From contig JAMPYE010000070.1 in NCBI GenBank assembly GCA_023700825.1, positions 1 through 12,945 on the forward strand: DNA of 12,945 nucleotides. The letters run 5' to 3'. Position numbers and translations under genes: made by a program. Shown piece by piece: positions 7,471 through 12,945 of the stretch. Position 1 is the first letter of the stretch; every line of letters starts with the position of its first letter. The stretch is from Thermoanaerobaculia bacterium (lineage in GTDB: Bacteria > Acidobacteriota > Thermoanaerobaculia > Gp7-AA8). Under the pieces are notes generated by a model. That model was not told where the DNA came from and did no database searches. It saw only the letters and a list, made by a program, of their open reading frames with translations.

Positions 7471-7476
7471 GAGGAG
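7471..7476 (+). promoter_or_regulatory. ribosome-binding site of the outer-membrane barrel gene
   Basis: GAGGAG lies 10 nt before ATG7487 in the 18-bp gap after the glycosyltransferase. It fixes the start at the signal peptide. Confidence 0.6.
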
Positions 7477-7486
7477 AACTGAAATC

Positions 7487-8278
7487 ATGCTGAACGCGAG
7501 AGCTCTGCTCGTTTCCTGCGTCGTCCTCGCCTGTGCCACGGACATGGCGGCCGCGGATCCGCCGGGGGCTCGTCCTCCTGCCGACTCGATCAAGATCGAG
7601 CACGAGTACGAGGACTTCGACGACGACACCGAGGCCTGGCAGCTCAGCTCCATCGACTACTCGCACAAGTTCCAGGAGTTCGGGACGGTGATCCTACGCG
7701 TGAGCCAGGCCGACCGGTTCGGCACCGAAGGGGTGCAGTACGAGGTCGACATGTATCCGAAGATCCGGAAGGGGACCTACGCGTACCTGAGCGTCGGAGT
7801 CTCGGGGTCGAGCCTCTTCCCCGAGCGACGTTACGGCGCGCAGATCTGGCAAAGCCTCGGAAATGGCTACGAAGGGTCGCTCGGTGTGCGCTATCTCGCG
7901 TTCGACGATGCGGTCACCGTCTGGACGGGATCGATCGGGAAGTACAAGGGGAACTACTACTACGTGCTCTCGCCTTACGTCGTCGACGGAGACGACGGCA
8001 CGAGCGCGACGGGCATCCTCGAGATTCGCCGCTATTTCGGGGACGATCCCGACGACGTGTTCACGTTCCGCGTCGGGTACGGCAACGCCCCCGACGTCGA
8101 CACGCTTCTCCAGGTCACCACGACGCTCGACCATTTCTCGGTCGGGATCGGGCGTGACTGGAAGGTCGGCGAGCATTTCGTGCTGGGTGCCGACATCGGT
8201 TACCGCGATCGCGAGTACAACGTGAACGTCGAGCGCCAGAGCGTTTACGTCAAGGGCTCGTTCAAGTACAGGTTTTGA
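7487..8278 (+). CDS. YaiO-like outer-membrane beta-barrel protein
   Basis: This 263-residue exported protein has a hydrophobic signal sequence (about 1-23, ending near DMAAA). After an acidic EHEYEDFDDDTE segment it shows alternating polar and aromatic strands ending in a terminal Phe (KGSFKYRF), as in outer-membrane barrels. The central part fits the YaiO family: FPERRYGAQ, LGNGYEGSLGVRYL, TGSIGKYKGNYYY, LEIRRYFGDDPDD and VGYGNAPD. E. coli YaiO is an outer-membrane protein without a firmly defined role. Here, next to a processive synthase, a polymer-export or anchoring role is a reasonable inference. A VLAC sequence ending at Cys16 is a poor lipobox, so lipidation is possible but less likely. 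The stop TGA overlaps a TTG start for the next gene. It is short for an export pore of AlgE/PgaA type, and no TPR domain accompanies it. Confidence 0.78.
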   Translation: MLNARALLVSCVVLACATDMAAADPPGARPPADSIKIEHEYEDFDDDTEAWQLSSIDYSHKFQEFGTVILRVSQADRFGTEGVQYEVDMYPKIRKGTYAYLSVGVSGSSLFPERRYGAQIWQSLGNGYEGSLGVRYLAFDDAVTVWTGSIGKYKGNYYYVLSPYVVDGDDGTSATGILEIRRYFGDDPDDVFTFRVGYGNAPDVDTLLQVTTTLDHFSVGIGRDWKVGEHFVLGADIGYRDREYNVNVERQSVYVKGSFKYRF

Positions 8279-9822
8279 GGACGGACGGATTGCGGGACAT
8301 CTCGATACTCAGTGACACGCCGGACGACGTGAAGAAGTGGTCGATTGCCTCGAGGATCGCGTTGCTCCTCTTCTTCTGGCTCTTCGTCGGCTTTGCGGTC
8401 GGCACGATCTTCCTGCTCTACCCGGTGAGGTGGTGGGCGACGATGTGCCGCGAGAACGCGTGGGCGCACACGACCGAGAGCAGCGGAGTGGCGATCATCA
8501 TCCTTGCGCTCGTGCTCGTTTCGTTCGCTCTCGCCAACGGCGCGATGACGGCATTCGCGCGCACCGGGAGCGTCGTGGTTCGTGCGCTGCTCGTCGTCGT
8601 CATCCTCGGCTCGGCGGGAGCCGCGTACTGGAAGTGGATCAACCCGTCGTCGATGAAGGGCAGCATGGCGGCCGAGCAGAAGGCCGGCGCGCACTTCACC
8701 TTCGGCCCGTTCCCCGATCAGCAGCGCCTCGCGGAGCTCAAGAAGCAGGGCTACACGGGGGTAATCTCGCTGCTGCACCCGGCCGTCGTACCGTTCGAGC
8801 CGCAGCTCATTGCCAAAGAGAAGCAAGAGGCGGCCGCGGCAGGGATCGAGCTGATCCACCTCCCGATGCTTCCGTGGGTGAGCGAGAACACCGAGTCGCT
8901 GGAGAAGCTCCGGAAAATCGCCGCTGCGAAGAAGGGGCGCTACTACATCCACTGTTACCTCGGAGCCGACCGCGTGAACGTCGCGCGCCGGATCATCGAG
9001 CAGGAGACCGGGGGAGCCGTCGTCATCGAAGGCGCGGGCCTGGCGACGCGGCGCGGCCTCGAGGAGAAGGGCAGGTTCGAGCGCGGCCCGATCTACAAAC
9101 TCGAGGACGGCCTCTATCTAACTCCGTATCCGACCGACGAGGAGTTCGTGGGCTTCGTGCTCGGGGGGCAGGTGAAGAACATCGTCGCGCTGCTCGACCC
9201 GCGCGACGAGGGCCAGAAGAAGCGGATCGACCACGAGCGCGCGCTGCTCGAAAACTACTCGCTGCCGTTCCATCTCGTGGAAGTCAGCAGCGAACGCTAT
9301 GGAGGACGGACGATCCTCGATGCCGTCGAAATGGCGAAGAAGCTCGAGCGTCCCACCATCATCCACTCGTTCTTTTCCCCCGGTGCGCGCCCCGCCCCCG
9401 TCGCCGAGGCTGTCCTCATCGCGCACCGTTCCTCTCTGCCTCCGCTGGCGCCGTCGATGTGGAACACGACGATGCTGGACGGGAAGCCCGAAGTGATCGC
9501 GCCGCACGTCGCCATCGGCCCGAAGCCGACACCATCGGAGTTCTACGAGTCGCTTCGCGCCCGGGGCGTCAGGGCCGCGGTCTACGTCGGTGATGGAGGC
9601 GGCGACATGGGGCCGGAAGAGACTGCAGCGGCGCAGGCGGGCATCGAGTTGCGATCTGTCGCGGCCGACCCGGCGCTGGTGCTCGAGCTGGTCAAGTCGG
9701 GCGGCCCCTTCTATCTGTACGGGCCCGGGGTCGCCGCCGTGAAAGGGAAGATCGCTGCGCGGTACGCCGAGCTGATGCAGACGGCGAAGCCGCTCGCCGA
9801 TGCCGCGCCCGTTTCGCAGTGA
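8275..9822 (+). CDS. membrane protein with three tandem tyrosine-phosphatase-like domains, only the first catalytic
   Basis: Up to 515 residues. Three membrane segments (about 24-50, 70-94, 98-118) precede a large domain set. Domain 1 (about 138-245) has FTFGPFPDQQRLAELKKQGYTGVISLL and the PTP signature HCYLGADR, an HCX5R loop with nucleophile Cys227 and Arg233. This resembles small dual-specificity phosphatases, although no general-acid Asp is obvious before it. Domain 2 (about 265-385) repeats the layout (LYLTPYPTDEEF, NIVALLDP) but has HSFFSPGAR, with Ser365 in place of Cys and one extra loop residue. Domain 3 (about 412-505) again has AIGPKPTPSEFYESL and an AAVYV strand, with LYGPG (481-485) in place of the loop, so it is inactive. 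Substrate unknown: phosphoprotein, lipid or sugar phosphate. The start is uncertain: TTG8275 overlaps the barrel stop as TTGA, TTG8290 has GAGG upstream, and GTG8329 would keep all membrane segments. Confidence 0.75.
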   Translation: MRTDGLRDISILSDTPDDVKKWSIASRIALLLFFWLFVGFAVGTIFLLYPVRWWATMCRENAWAHTTESSGVAIIILALVLVSFALANGAMTAFARTGSVVVRALLVVVILGSAGAAYWKWINPSSMKGSMAAEQKAGAHFTFGPFPDQQRLAELKKQGYTGVISLLHPAVVPFEPQLIAKEKQEAAAAGIELIHLPMLPWVSENTESLEKLRKIAAAKKGRYYIHCYLGADRVNVARRIIEQETGGAVVIEGAGLATRRGLEEKGRFERGPIYKLEDGLYLTPYPTDEEFVGFVLGGQVKNIVALLDPRDEGQKKRIDHERALLENYSLPFHLVEVSSERYGGRTILDAVEMAKKLERPTIIHSFFSPGARPAPVAEAVLIAHRSSLPPLAPSMWNTTMLDGKPEVIAPHVAIGPKPTPSEFYESLRARGVRAAVYVGDGGGDMGPEETAAAQAGIELRSVAADPALVLELVKSGGPFYLYGPGVAAVKGKIAARYAELMQTAKPLADAAPVSQ

Positions 9823-9835
9823 CGGGGATCCGTCG

Positions 9836-10741
9836 ATGAGCCGGAGCGTCCTGGTCTACAACCCGCGCGCGGGGAGGGTTCTGCGCCGTCCGGGGATCAT
9901 CCCGCACATCGAGGCTTCGCTTCGTCCCGCGTTCGGCGAGATGCGCGCCGTGATGACCGAGGGCCCTGACACCGCGGGTGCGATCGCCGCGCGAGAAGTC
10001 GCGGCGGGCGCTGCGACGGTCTTCGTCTGCGGCGGCGACGGGACGGTCAACGAAGTGGCTCAGTCGCTCGAGGGGACCGGCGTGCCGCTCGGCGTCCTTC
10101 CCGGCGGCACCGCGTGCGTTCTGGCCAACGAGCTCGGACTCGGCAACGACCCGGGGCGCGCGGCCGATCTCCTCGCGACCGCCGTCGCGCGCGACGTCAC
10201 CGCGGGGAGGCTCCGCCGGCCCGACGGCTCGTCGCGGCTCTTCCTGATGATGGCGGGCATTGGCTTTGATGCGCGCATCGTGCACGGGCTCGACCTCGGG
10301 CTGAAGGATCGGATCGGCAAACTCGCGTACTGGGCAGGGGCGTTAGGCCAGCTCGGCACGAGGCTCGAGGAGTTCGACGTCGAGGTCGACGGCGAGACGC
10401 GGCGCTGCAGCTTCGCGCTCGTCAGCCGCGTGCGGAACTACGGCGGCGACGTCGACCTCGCGAAGCGCGCGAGCCTGTTGTCCGACACGTTCGAGGTCAT
10501 CCTCTTCGAGGGTCGCTCCGTGTTCCGCTTTCCCTTCTACTTCCTCGCGATCCTCGCCGGCCTGTCGTCGAAGATGAAGGGGCTGACCTTTCTACGGACG
10601 AACCGGGTCGCGGCCACGCCGCAGGCCGGGGAGAGCGTCCACGTGCAGGTCGACGGAGAGTACGCGGGCCTGATCCCCGCGACGTGTGAGATCGTGCCCT
10701 CCGCGGTGAGGCTGCTCGTGCCGCAGTCCTTCAATGGTTGA
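9836..10741 (+). CDS. diacylglycerol-kinase-family lipid kinase (YegS/LCB5-like)
   Basis: This 301-residue soluble protein matches the DAGK catalytic family across its length: VYNPRAG (7-13), the nucleotide motif GGDGTVNEV (66-74), GVLPGGTACVLANELGL and AGIGFDA. A C-terminal beta domain ends VDGEYAG and EIVPSAVRLLVP. Members phosphorylate membrane lipids such as diacylglycerol or long-chain bases at the inner face. In the PGGT loop, Cys94 replaces the Asn usual in GT(A/G)N; its effect is unknown. ATG9836 is preferred over the in-frame ATG at 9800 because the extra 12 residues lie before the first strand and the shorter start leaves a clean 13-bp gap after the phosphatase, with GGGG about 9 nt upstream. 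It is the last gene of the run. A link to polymer synthesis, for example lipid-carrier or anchor metabolism, is only inferred. Confidence 0.9.
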   Translation: MSRSVLVYNPRAGRVLRRPGIIPHIEASLRPAFGEMRAVMTEGPDTAGAIAAREVAAGAATVFVCGGDGTVNEVAQSLEGTGVPLGVLPGGTACVLANELGLGNDPGRAADLLATAVARDVTAGRLRRPDGSSRLFLMMAGIGFDARIVHGLDLGLKDRIGKLAYWAGALGQLGTRLEEFDVEVDGETRRCSFALVSRVRNYGGDVDLAKRASLLSDTFEVILFEGRSVFRFPFYFLAILAGLSSKMKGLTFLRTNRVAATPQAGESVHVQVDGEYAGLIPATCEIVPSAVRLLVPQSFNG

Positions 10742-10796
10742 CCAGTGAATGGTTTGATCTGGAATTAATTTTCCCGCCCGCCCGTTGAGGCAGGGC
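10733..10796 (+). promoter_or_regulatory. candidate promoter/operator of the reductase-marR-pirin operon
   Basis: The spacer after the lipid kinase is strikingly AT-rich for this window. It contains an imperfect direct repeat, AATGGTTGACC (10733-10743) and AATGGTTTGATC (10748-10759), spaced 15 bp apart. The first copy includes TTGACC (10738-10743), a near-consensus -35, and TGGTTGACCA has inverted TGGT/ACCA arms. A weak -10-like AATTAA lies 19 bp downstream of it (10763-10768). GAGG (10787-10790) is the ribosome-binding site for ATG10797. Since the operon encodes a MarR protein, this is the natural place for its own operator. Confidence 0.4.
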
Positions 10797-11378
10797 ATGT
10801 ACACGATACCGATCATTCTCGGAAGCACTCGCGAGGGGCGGCTGAGCTCCCGCGTCGCGACGTTCATCGAGCGAAAGCTCCGCGCCACGGGTCGCGTCAA
10901 CCCGGAGATTCTCGACCTCGAGCAGCTCGCGCTGCCGATGCTCGAGGAGCGCCTCCGCTTCCTGAAGGACCCTCCTGCATCGGTCGTTCGATTCGGAAGC
11001 GCGATCGCGGCCTCCGATGCCTTCGTCATCGTCTCGCCCGAGTACAGCGGCAGCTATCCGGGCGTGCTCAAGAACGCGATCGACTACCTGCAGGCCGAGT
11101 ACAAGCGCAAGCCGGTTGGGATCGTCACGGTTTCGGGCGGCAACTTCGGCGGCATCTCCGCGCTCGCCCAGTTGAGGCTTCTCGCCCTGACGATCGGCGC
11201 TTATCCGATCCCGTCGGGCTTCCCGGTGAGCCGCGTCGGCGAGTCGTTTGCGGAAGACGGCACCGCCACGGACGCCTCGTACGAGAAGCGCGCCGACGGC
11301 TGGATCGGAGAGCTGCTCTGGCTTACCGAGGCCGTCGCGGACAAGCAGGCGAAGGACGTCGCAGGATTGGTGGCATGA
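10797..11378 (+). CDS. NADPH-dependent FMN reductase family flavoprotein
   Basis: This 193-residue flavodoxin-like protein belongs to the NADPH:FMN reductase / azoreductase-like family, which reduces flavin or quinones with NAD(P)H. The phosphate-binding loop GSTREGRLSSRVA (9-21), SPEYSGSYPGVLKNAIDYL (80-98) and SGGNFGG are the family's hallmark FMN-binding segments, and the length is normal. ATG10797 is chosen over the in-frame TTG at 10785 because GAGG lies 6 nt before it and the family motif starts right after. It overlaps the marR gene by four bases (ATGA at 11375-11378), so the two are translated together. The neighbours, MarR and pirin, suggest a response to quinone-like or electrophilic compounds (inference). 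Confidence 0.9.
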   Translation: MYTIPIILGSTREGRLSSRVATFIERKLRATGRVNPEILDLEQLALPMLEERLRFLKDPPASVVRFGSAIAASDAFVIVSPEYSGSYPGVLKNAIDYLQAEYKRKPVGIVTVSGGNFGGISALAQLRLLALTIGAYPIPSGFPVSRVGESFAEDGTATDASYEKRADGWIGELLWLTEAVADKQAKDVAGLVA

Positions 11379-11887
11379 GCTCGCGCTGGAAAGGCCCGAA
11401 GAGCGAGCGGAGGGCGCTCGAGGTCTGGGTGAAGCTCTCGCGCGCGGTCGAGACGGTTGGCTCGAGGCTAGGCCGCAGGCTCGCGGATCGCGGCGTCGGG
11501 CACACGCAGCTTGGCATTCTCGATGCGCTCCTGCACCTCGGCCCCATGCCGATCGCGGAGCTCGGCGCGAAGATGCTTCGCAGCCCCGGCAACATGACGG
11601 CCGCGATCGACCGGCTCGAGAAACAAGAGCTCGTCGCCCGCGAGCGGGACGACGCCGATCGTCGCGTCATTCGCGTGAAGCTCACGCCCGAAGGGAAGGC
11701 GCTCATCGAAGAGGTGCTGCCGGGACACGTCGCCGAGATCACGGATGCGATGTCGGCGCTGACGGCAGAAGAACAGGCAACTCTCGCGAGCCTCTGCAGG
11801 AAGCTCGGGCTCGCGGCTGCCGGCCGCGAACCGGCCGGCAGCGGAAGCGCGGAGGAGAGGCCGCGCGGAAACAGGAGGAAGTCATGA
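11375..11887 (+). CDS. MarR-family transcriptional regulator
   Basis: This 170-residue winged-helix protein has a dimerising N-terminal helix (about 10-40), a helix-turn-helix with recognition helix around 69-83 (RSPGNMTAAIDRLEKQ), a wing at 89-102 with the conserved DDADRRVIRV, and a C-terminal dimerisation helix. A basic, Gly-rich tail follows residue 150. MarR proteins usually repress their own operon and are released by phenolic or oxidant ligands. The only Cys is Cys141, so there is no OhrR-type N-terminal sensing Cys, and ligand rather than thiol sensing is more likely. The probable operator is the repeat-bearing spacer at 10733-10796. It overlaps both neighbours by ATGA. Confidence 0.93.
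   Translation: MSSRWKGPKSERRALEVWVKLSRAVETVGSRLGRRLADRGVGHTQLGILDALLHLGPMPIAELGAKMLRSPGNMTAAIDRLEKQELVARERDDADRRVIRVKLTPEGKALIEEVLPGHVAEITDAMSALTAEEQATLASLCRKLGLAAAGREPAGSGSAEERPRGNRRKS
11873..11878 (+). promoter_or_regulatory. strong ribosome-binding site of the pirin gene
   Basis: AGGAGG lies inside the end of the marR gene, 5 nt before ATG11884 and 8 nt before a second in-frame ATG at 11887. Either ATG could be used. Confidence 0.65.
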
Positions 11888-12582
11888 TGGAAGTGAGAAA
11901 GGCGGCCGACCGAGGGCATTTCGACCACGGCTGGCTCGACACGCGGCACACGTTCTCGTTCGCCGACTACCACGATCCAAACTTCATGGGATTCAGCGAT
12001 CTGCGCGTCATCAACGAGGATATCGTCCAGCCCGGCATGGGCTTCGGCACGCACGGTCACCGCGACATGGAGATCGTGACCTGGGTTCTCGAGGGCGGGC
12101 TGCAGCACCACGACAGCATGGGGAACGGCTCGGTGATCCGCCCCGGGAGCGTGCAACGGATGACGGCGGGCACCGGCGTGCGGCACAGCGAGTTCAATGC
12201 GTCGAAGGACGAGCTGGTCCACTTCCTCCAGATCTGGATTCTCCCCGAGGCGGCGCGGCTCGAGCCCGGCTACGAAGAGAAGAGGCTCTCGGGGCTCGAC
12301 GGGAGCGGATTCCACCTCGTCGGCTCGCGCGACGGGCGCGACGGCTCGATCACCATCCACCAGGATGTTTCGCTTTACGCCGCGATGCTCGCGCCGTCGG
12401 CGTCGGCACGACAGGAGCTCGCTCCCGGCCGCAGCGCCTGGCTGCAGATCGCGCGCGGTTCTGCCCGCGTGAACGGCCTTACGCTCGAGCAGGGCGACGG
12501 TGTTGCAATGACCGGAGAGGCCGCGATCGACGTGTCCGCAGGCTCCGAAGGGGCCGAGATACTGCTGTTCGACCTGCGTTGA
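11884..12582 (+). CDS. pirin family protein (bicupin, YhhW-like)
   Basis: This 232-residue bicupin is full length for the family. The N-terminal cupin holds the metal site: His57 and His59 in GTHGHRDME, and His101 and Glu103 in VRHSEF. Those positions match the metal ligands known for pirin and YhhW. Other family segments are HTFSFADYHDP, DSMGNGSVIRPG and QIWILPE. Some members are quercetin dioxygenases; the physiological substrate is often unknown. The pairing with an FMN reductase and MarR suggests handling of aromatic or redox-active compounds. ATG11884 overlaps the marR stop (ATGA), behind AGGAGG. Confidence 0.95.
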   Translation: MMEVRKAADRGHFDHGWLDTRHTFSFADYHDPNFMGFSDLRVINEDIVQPGMGFGTHGHRDMEIVTWVLEGGLQHHDSMGNGSVIRPGSVQRMTAGTGVRHSEFNASKDELVHFLQIWILPEAARLEPGYEEKRLSGLDGSGFHLVGSRDGRDGSITIHQDVSLYAAMLAPSASARQELAPGRSAWLQIARGSARVNGLTLEQGDGVAMTGEAAIDVSAGSEGAEILLFDLR

Positions 12583-12595
12583 CGCACCAGGGCCG

Positions 12596-12623
12596 GCGTC
12601 GCGGGCAACCGAGCCCGCGGCGC
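12596..12623 (+). terminator. strong GC hairpin after the pirin gene
   Basis: An 11-bp stem (12596-12606 with 12613-12623, one G-T wobble) closes a 6-nt loop AACCGA, 14 bp after the pirin stop. No T-run follows, so it would be a U-tract-less terminator or an mRNA 3'-end stabiliser. The position is right for the end of the reductase-marR-pirin operon. Confidence 0.5.
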
Positions 12624-12696
12624 ACGCGCCTGCGTCCGCCCCGGCTGGGCCGGTGGCAACAATTTCGCGAAGCCCCCGTACCTGCACAAGTTGGCA

Positions 12697-12723
12697 TTGC
12701 CACGAAGCCAGCGGGCGTATCAT
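12697..12723 (+). promoter_or_regulatory. candidate promoter of the PilZ gene, with an overlapping palindrome
   Basis: TTGCCA (12697-12702) and TATCAT (12718-12723) are each one base from the sigma-70 consensus, but the spacer is short at 15 bp. A palindrome TGGCATTGCCA (12692-12702) covers the -35 box and could be a regulator site. It sits in the 220-bp gap between pirin and the PilZ gene, about 80 bp before the latter. Confidence 0.35.
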
Positions 12724-12802
12724 TGGATGCACGCAGCCGTCTTGCCGATCGTCTCTCCGGACAATTGGTGAAGGCTCTGTCTGCGACGCAGGAACGGGAG
12801 TC

Positions 12803-12945
12803 ATGGGCGATCACGAAAAAAGGCGACTCCACAGGCTCGAGCTAGGGCCTCCTCCGGTCGAGGCGATGCTCTCGGGACTGGGCGTGTCGCTTCTCGACCT
12901 GAGCACGCAGGGAGCGCGAATCGAACATGCGTTTCCGATGAAGGC
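12803..12945 (+). CDS. PilZ-domain protein, N-terminal part (runs off the window)
   Basis: ATG12803 opens a frame that stays open to the window end (47 residues seen). Arg7-Arg8-Leu-His-Arg11 supplies the RxxxR motif, and Asp32-Leu-Ser34-Thr-Gln-Gly37 supplies the DxSxxG motif, about 20 residues later as in PilZ domains. The strand following it (ARIEHAFPMK) also fits. Both c-di-GMP-binding motifs are thus present, so binding is predicted. GGAA lies 8 nt upstream as a possible ribosome-binding site, with GGGAG nearer. Whether an output domain follows cannot be seen. With the GGDEF protein at 3311-4324 it suggests local c-di-GMP signalling. Confidence 0.75.
   Translation, partial: MGDHEKRRLHRLELGPPPVEAMLSGLGVSLLDLSTQGARIEHAFPMK

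Noticed and set aside
5563..7482. 639-residue plus-strand open frame overlapping the HEAT and synthase genes
   Set aside because: Out of frame with both real genes; very Arg/Pro/Ser-rich without domains.
5918..7666. 582-residue minus-strand open frame, rich in Glu, Arg, His and Val
   Set aside because: It lies antisense to the HEAT, glycosyltransferase and barrel genes, whose motifs are unmistakable. Its composition is typical of GC-rich shadow frames and no domain is visible.
9800..9835. Earlier in-frame ATG for the lipid kinase
   Set aside because: It would overlap the phosphatase gene by 23 bp and add 12 residues with no family counterpart; ATG9836 fits better.
10785..10796. TTG start for the FMN reductase
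   Set aside because: It overlaps the GAGG ribosome-binding site that serves ATG10797, and the family's first strand begins right after that ATG.
12691..12710. Possible sigma-54 promoter (TTGGCA...GC)
   Set aside because: The GG and GC elements are not at the required 10-bp spacing, and the match is explained by a short palindrome.
11323..12804. 493-residue minus-strand open frame across marR and pirin
   Set aside because: Antisense to two clear family members; no recognisable motif and a shadow-like composition.

Overview
The window is a GC-rich (by eye about two thirds G+C), densely coded bacterial segment with strong G/C preference at third codon positions. The gene content is a Ser/Thr kinase, a GGDEF protein, a PilZ protein, a YaiO-like outer-membrane barrel and HEAT repeats. 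It points to a Gram-negative soil or sediment bacterium, perhaps Acidobacteriota or Myxococcota. That assignment is a guess from gene content; no rRNA or other marker gene is present. I saw no tRNA, rRNA, CRISPR array, insertion sequence or integrase.

Layout. (1) Positions 1-183 hold what looks like the Pro/Ala/Glu-rich tail of a plus-strand gene, converging on the next block. (2) Positions 332-4324 hold two minus-strand signalling genes. In transcription order they are a GAF-GGDEF diguanylate cyclase and a 965-residue protein that joins a Ser/Thr kinase, through a repeat-bearing linker, to a polytopic GT-C-like membrane glycosyltransferase domain. (3) A divergent intergenic region (4325-4450) separates them from a plus-strand run (4451-10741) of six tightly packed genes. 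These are a degenerate response-regulator receiver, a membrane-anchored HEAT-repeat protein, a processive family 2 glycosyltransferase, a YaiO-like outer-membrane beta-barrel, a membrane protein with three tandem tyrosine-phosphatase-like folds of which only the first keeps the HCX5R active site, and a diacylglycerol-kinase-type lipid kinase. (4) A 55-bp AT-rich spacer with repeats precedes a second plus-strand operon (10797-12582) of FMN reductase, MarR regulator and pirin, overlapping by ATGA junctions and closed by a strong GC hairpin. (5) The window ends inside a PilZ-domain gene starting at 12803 that carries both c-di-GMP-binding motifs.

Interpretation. The central run reads as a candidate polysaccharide synthesis and export system: an inner-membrane processive synthase, an outer-membrane barrel and a cytoplasmic HEAT scaffold. 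Its phosphatase and pseudo-receiver look like regulatory or structural parts. The divergent diguanylate cyclase and the nearby PilZ protein suggest c-di-GMP control. The combination of a pseudo-receiver, HEAT protein, synthase, YaiO-like barrel and triple phosphatase-like protein, next to a kinase-glycosyltransferase fusion, is the part most worth following up. The polymer, the phosphatase substrate and the regulatory wiring are inferred, not shown by the sequence.
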